DNA of 6,474 bases from Calditrichota bacterium (GTDB lineage Bacteria > Zhuqueibacterota > Zhuqueibacteria > Oleimicrobiales > Geothermoviventaceae), in the NCBI GenBank assembly GCA_013152765.1, contig JAADFT010000121.1, forward strand, positions 1 through 6,474. The letters run 5' to 3'. Positions 1 through 4,200 of the stretch are shown here, in pieces (the stretch's first letter is position 1; every line of letters starts with the position of its first letter). The notes beneath the pieces were generated by a model. The model worked only from the letters and a program-made list of their open reading frames with translations. It was not told the DNA's origin and made no database searches. A program made the translations under genes and the position numbers.

Positions 1-795
1 CAGAAGGTGACCATTGCCACAATTCCGCCCTCTGTGCTTTCGGTGCTACCGAAGGCAGATCTGCCGGATCTCAGGACTCTTGTTGTGGCCGGTGAGAAAT
101 GCAGTGGAGACCTCGTGAACCGCTGGGCTCCCGGGCGACGCTTTTACAACGCCTACGGACCAACCGAAGCGACGGTCTGTGCTTCGGCGCATCTTTGCGA
201 AGGCGACTACCCCCAGGGACCGCCCATCGGCAAGCCGATTTCCAACGCGAAGCTCTACGTTCTGGGCAGGGACATGGAGCCTGTGCCCGTCGGCGTGCCG
301 GGCGAGCTTTACATCGGTGGCGAAGGACTGGCGCGCGGCTACTTGGGAAGACCCGACCTGACTGCCGAGCGTTTCGTGCCGGATCCTTTCGGAACAACGC
401 CAGGTGCACGGCTCTACCGTAGTGGCGACCTGGTGAAGTGGCTTCCCACGGGTGACCTGGAGTTCCTGGGAAGGGTGGACGACCAGGTCAAGATCCGCGG
501 TTTTCGGATCGAGCTGGGTGAAATCGAGTCGGTCCTCAACGAACATCCGCAGGTCAGGGACGCCGTTGTGCTGGCGAGAGAGGTTGGCAAGAGCGGCGAC
601 CGCCGGCTCGTGGGTTACGTGGTGCCGAGCGAAGGTAGCAGTGTAAATCCGGGCGAATTGCGTACGTACCTGCGGGAGAAACTGCCGGAGTACATGGTGC
701 CGCCGGTGATCATGGTGCTGGACGAATTCCCGTTGACGCCGAACGGGAAAGTGGATCGCCGAGCGTTGCCTTCTCCGGAGGGATTGCGCCCGGAC
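1..795 (+). other. Adenylation domain (M1), 5'-truncated, aromatic-type partial specificity code
   Basis: This holds the second part of an A domain (AMP-binding superfamily), which activates an amino acid with ATP. I aligned it to GrsA PheA by the A5 core and by spacing. The pocket positions are Thr7 (278), Val28 (299), Ala30 (301), Ala51 (322), Val59 (330), Cys60 (331) and Lys250 (517). The gaps between 278, 299, 301 and 322 match GrsA exactly (21, 2 and 21 residues), which makes the readout reliable. The partial code T-V-A-A-V-C-K matches the phenylalanine/tyrosine type; GrsA itself reads T-I-A-A-I-C-K over these positions. Positions 235, 236 and 239, which would separate Phe from Tyr and related residues, lie upstream of the window. 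Lys250 is the A10 lysine expected to contact the substrate carboxylate and adenylate. Confidence 0.9.
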
Positions 796-1170
796 CTGGA
801 GCGCGAGTACGTTGCGCCGCGGAACGAGACCGAAGAAAAGGTGGCGCTGATTTGCCAGGACTTGCTGGGAATCGACAAGGTCGGCATCTACGACAACTTT
901 TTCGACCTGGGAGGGCACTCGCTCCTTGCGACGCAGCTCATGTCGAGGCTGCGCGAGACGTTCGGGATTGAGATGCCCCTCAGGGCCTTGTTCGAAGGGC
1001 CAACCGTGGCCGAGCTGGCAAAGGCCATTGAGAAGTTGAAGGAGGGAAACGGACAGGCGGCCGCACCGACCATCAAGCGTGTCTCACGCGAAGCGCGAAG
1101 GATGAAGCGTTCGCAGCTTGGAAACGAGGTGGCCAGGGGCAAAGACACCATGGGGAAGGCAGGCGAATGA
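1..1170 (+). CDS. Nonribosomal peptide synthetase, C-terminal end (partial A domain - PCP - tail)
   Basis: This is the 3' end of an NRPS gene; 389 codons are visible and the frame is open through base 1. GTG at 7 is only an internal valine, because the A-domain reading continues upstream of it. Domains in order are the A domain from just before core A5 to A10 (residues 1-265), a PCP (about 270-348) and a basic tail (about 349-389). Visible cores are A5 NAYGPTE at residues 50-56, A7 YRSGDL at 139, A8 KIRGFRIELGEIE at 164, A10 NGKVDR with Lys250, and the PCP motif LGGHSLL with Ser307. The protein would activate an amino acid as its adenylate, load it on the PCP phosphopantetheine arm and pass the chain to the next protein. 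It has no E, TE or C domain after the PCP, so it is not the terminal protein. Its TGA overlaps the next gene's ATG, which implies translational coupling in one operon. The NRPS assignment is secure; the substrate is inferred. Confidence 0.97.
   Translation, partial: QKVTIATIPPSVLSVLPKADLPDLRTLVVAGEKCSGDLVNRWAPGRRFYNAYGPTEATVCASAHLCEGDYPQGPPIGKPISNAKLYVLGRDMEPVPVGVPGELYIGGEGLARGYLGRPDLTAERFVPDPFGTTPGARLYRSGDLVKWLPTGDLEFLGRVDDQVKIRGFRIELGEIESVLNEHPQVRDAVVLAREVGKSGDRRLVGYVVPSEGSSVNPGELRTYLREKLPEYMVPPVIMVLDEFPLTPNGKVDRRALPSPEGLRPDLEREYVAPRNETEEKVALICQDLLGIDKVGIYDNFFDLGGHSLLATQLMSRLRETFGIEMPLRALFEGPTVAELAKAIEKLKEGNGQAAAPTIKRVSREARRMKRSQLGNEVARGKDTMGKAGE
808..1044 (+). other. Peptidyl carrier protein domain (M1)
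   Basis: This thiolation domain of about 79 residues follows the A domain directly. The conserved core DNFFDLGGHSLLATQ places the phosphopantetheinylated serine at codon 919-921 (residue 307). Histidine before the serine (GGHS, not GGDS) is the form usual for carriers that feed an ordinary condensation domain rather than an epimerization domain. This agrees with the absence of an E domain before the stop codon. A 4'-phosphopantetheinyl transferase encoded elsewhere is required. Confidence 0.95.
1045..1167 (+). other. Basic C-terminal tail of the upstream synthetase, candidate docking (COM-like) segment
   Basis: About 41 residues follow the PCP. They begin with an ordinary inter-module linker (IKRVSRE, bases 1072-1092) that matches the linker between M2 and M3 in the next gene (IKRVPRE, bases 4446-4466). 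They then diverge into a Lys/Arg-rich stretch (ARRMKRSQLGNEVARGK) instead of the LPLSFAQ start of a C domain. C-terminal tails of this length at NRPS protein ends often mediate pairing with the next synthetase. Here the docking role is inferred only from position and from charge opposite to that of the next protein's N-terminus. Confidence 0.5.
1152..1159 (+). promoter_or_regulatory. Shine-Dalgarno-like sequence for the second NRPS gene
   Basis: GGGGAAGG lies inside the end of the upstream gene, 7 bases before the ATG at 1167. This purine-rich stretch and spacing support ATG 1167 as the real start, and the 4-bp stop/start overlap (ATGA, 1167-1170) supports it too. Its core is a weak rather than perfect match to AGGAGG, so reinitiation after the upstream stop probably contributes. 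Confidence 0.55.
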
Positions 1171-1262
1171 CCAGCCCGTTGAACAACGAAGTAGCAGTCG
1201 ACCGGCTTCAGGAAGAGGAGCGACTGGAATTCGAGCCGGTTGCTGAGGACGAGGTCTACGTT
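1167..1262 (+). other. Acidic N-terminal extension, candidate docking segment
   Basis: The first 32 residues precede the C domain. They are strongly acidic: residues 8-29 hold ten Asp/Glu against two Arg, including the run LQEEERLEFE, which could form a short helix. Mid-line C domains often have a short N-terminal docking segment that pairs with the tail of the preceding synthetase. The upstream tail is basic, so a charge-matched pair is plausible. The function is inferred and not shown by any recognised motif. Confidence 0.45.
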
Positions 1263-4200
1263 TTTCCGACCTCGTTTGCACAGCGACGACTGTGGTTCCT
1301 GGACCAGTTTGAACCGGGAAGTCCTTACTACAACATCCCTTCGGCCGTGCGGCTTCGCGGCAGGCTGGATGTGCGTGCACTGGAGCGCAGCGTCGAGGCC
1401 ATCGTGGAGCGCCATGAGTCGCTGCGCACCACTTTCGCCATGGTGGATGGCGAGCCGGTTCAGGTGATCAGTCCGCGCTCAAACGTTCGGCTGGCCATCG
1501 CGGACCTCAGATCGATCAAAAAAGAACAGCGCGAGAAAGAGGCCCTCGACCTGGCGAACCGCGAGGCCAGACGGCCTTTCGACCTTTCCACCGGACCCCT
1601 GTTTCGAGTTACGCTGCTCATCCTCGATGACGACGACACCGTTCTGCTTCTCACCATGCACCACATCGTGTCGGACGGCTGGTCCATGGGTGTGCTCATC
1701 GAGGAGATTTCCACCCTCTACGACGCCTTCTCCAAAGGCCGACCTTCACCGTTACCGGAGCTCCCGATCCAGTACGCCGACTTCGCCGAGTGGCAGCGGG
1801 AGTGGCTGTCTGGCGCCGTGCTCGAGGAACAACTCAACTACTGGAAAGAGCGGCTCGGCGACATTCCGCCCGTGCTGGAGTTACCGACGGACCGTCCCCG
1901 GCCAGCCGTTCAGAGCTCGCGAGGTTCCGAAGAATCGATCGTTTTGCCACGGGACCTCACGGATCGCTTGAAGGCGCTCGGCAAGGAAGAAGGCGCGACT
2001 CTGTTCATGACGTTGCTGGCTGCCTTCAAGGCGCTGCTCTACCGTTACACGGGCCAGGAGGACATTTCCGTCGGCACACCGATCGCCAACCGCAACCGCG
2101 GCGAACTGGAGCGGCTGATCGGTTTCTTCGTAAACACGCTGGTGCTTCGCACGGACCTGTCCGGTGACCCCAGTTTTCGCGAGATCGTGCGGCGCGTACG
2201 GGAGGTGGCCCTCGGGGCTTACGCGCACCAGGACCTGCCTTTCGAGATGCTGGTGGAAGCGCTCAGTCCCGAGCGCGACATGAGCCACAACCCGCTTTTC
2301 CAGGTGATGTTCATTCTTCAAAACGCACCTGTGAAGGCGAAAGCGCTGCACGACGTCACCCTCGAGATGCTGGATCTGAAAACCGGCACGTCCACGTTCG
2401 ACCTGACGATGGCGGTTGCGGAGAGCGTGTCCGGTCTCAGCGTGTCCGTCGAATACAACACCGACATTTTCGATGCTTCTACGATTCGGCGCTTGCTGAA
2501 ACACTACTGGCGCCTGCTGGAAGCCGTGACGGCGGATCCGGACGCGCCGGTCTCGCGTGTAGACCTGCTTCTGCCCGAGGAAAAACACCAGATTCTGGTG
2601 GAGTGGAATGACACGAAACGAGAATTCCCGCCGGATGCTCTTGTGCACAGGCTCTTCGAGGCGCGGGTAGAAGAAGCGCCGGATGCCGTGGCGGTGTCTT
2701 TTCTCGGGCAGACGTTGACCTACCGTGAGCTCAACGAGCGCGCCAACCGCCTGGCCCACTACCTGCGCGGGCTCGGGGTCGGTCCGGAGGTTCCGGTTGG
2801 GATTGCGGCAGAGCGCTCGCTGGACATGATCGTCGCCGTGTTAGGCGTAATCAAGTCGGGTGGAGCCTACCTGCCCCTCGACCCCGCTTACCCGAAAGAA
2901 CGACTGGCTTACATGCTGCAGGACTCTGGTGCACCCGTCCTGGTGACCCAGGAACACCTGCTGGAAAGCCTGCCACGGCACGAAGGTAAGCTGGTCCTTC
3001 TCGACGCCGAATGGGATGAAATCGCCAAGCAGCCTGCTGAGAATCCGCGGAATCTGGTAACCCGTAACAACCTCGTCTACACGATTTACACGTCGGGTTC
3101 CACCGGACGCTCCAAGGGTGTGATGGTGCAGCACGGCAGTCTGGCCAACGCTTACCTGGCCTGGGAGGAACCCTACGAGCTGCGCACGCAAGCACGCTCC
3201 CACCTGCAGATGGCCAGCTTTTCGTTCGACGTTTTCTCGGGCGATTTCGTCAGAGCCCTGTGCTCCGGTGGCAAGCTGGTGCTGACCCCGCGCGAGTTCC
3301 TGCTGGAGCCTGAGAAGCTCTACGCCCTGATGCGTAAGGAGCGGGTGACGATCGCTGAGTTCGTACCCGCGGTCCTGCGGACCCTCGTCCAGTACCTGGA
3401 AGAGACCGGTCAGGACCTCAGCTTCATGCGCGTTCTGATCGCGGGTTCTGACGTGTGGTACGTGGGTGAGTACGAGCGCTTCAAGAAGCTCTGCGGGCCG
3501 GAAACACGGCTCATCAATTCGTTTGGTCTCACCGAGGCAACGATCGACAGCACCTTTTTTGAAGGTGATCTCTCCGGAGTTGCTGTTGAGCGCCTGGTAC
3601 CGATTGGTCGACCGTTTGCCAACACGCGGATTTACATTCTCGACCGTCACCTGCAGCCCACACCAATTGGCGTACCGGGTGAAATCTGCGTCGCCGGTCC
3701 GGGATTGGCGCGCGGCTACCGCAACAGGCCGGATCTGACCGCGGAGAAGTTCATCCCTGACGCTTTCAGCGGGGAGGCCGGAGCCCGTCTCTACCGCACA
3801 GGCGATCTGGCTCGCTACCTGCCCGACGGAAACATCGAGTTCCTGGGTCGGGTGGACACGCAGGTCAAAATTCGCGGGTACCGGATCGAGCTGGGCGAAA
3901 TCGAGGCGGCTTTGAGCGCCCACGACGCGATTCGGCAGGTCGCGGTGATCGTGCGCGAGGACAAGCCCGGCGACAAACGGATTGTGGCCTACTTTGTGCC
4001 GGCTGGTGGTGCCGCGCCGACGCCGGGCGAACTGCGCCGGTACCTGCTGGATCGCCTGCCTGAGTACATGGTGCCCTCTGCTTTCGTGGAGCTCGAAGCG
4101 CTTCCGCTGACGCCGAACGGCAAGGTCGACCGCAAGGCCCTGCCCAAACCGGACGAAAGCGCACGCGGGTTCGAAGAGACCTTCGTTGCACCGCGCACGC

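Noticed and set aside
7..9. GTG at 7 as the start of the first gene
   Set aside because: The A-domain reading continues in frame to base 1 (Gln-Lys-Val), and the missing A1-A4 cores must lie upstream. The gene is cut by the window.
46..918. Minus-strand open frame of 290 codons
   Set aside because: It is antisense to the M1 A domain and PCP, with no motif or plausible start context.
1072..1272. A frameshift or sequencing error splitting one synthetase into two
   Set aside because: The region between the IKRV linker and the C1 core is 164 bp longer than the matching M2-M3 linker. It encodes a distinct tail and head, and the ATGA overlap with an SD-like sequence is a normal gene junction.
1881..2759. 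Minus-strand open frame of 292 codons
   Set aside because: It is a shadow of the M2 C domain and the start of its A domain. Its translation is rich in His, Arg and Gln, as expected from reverse-complemented NRPS codons.
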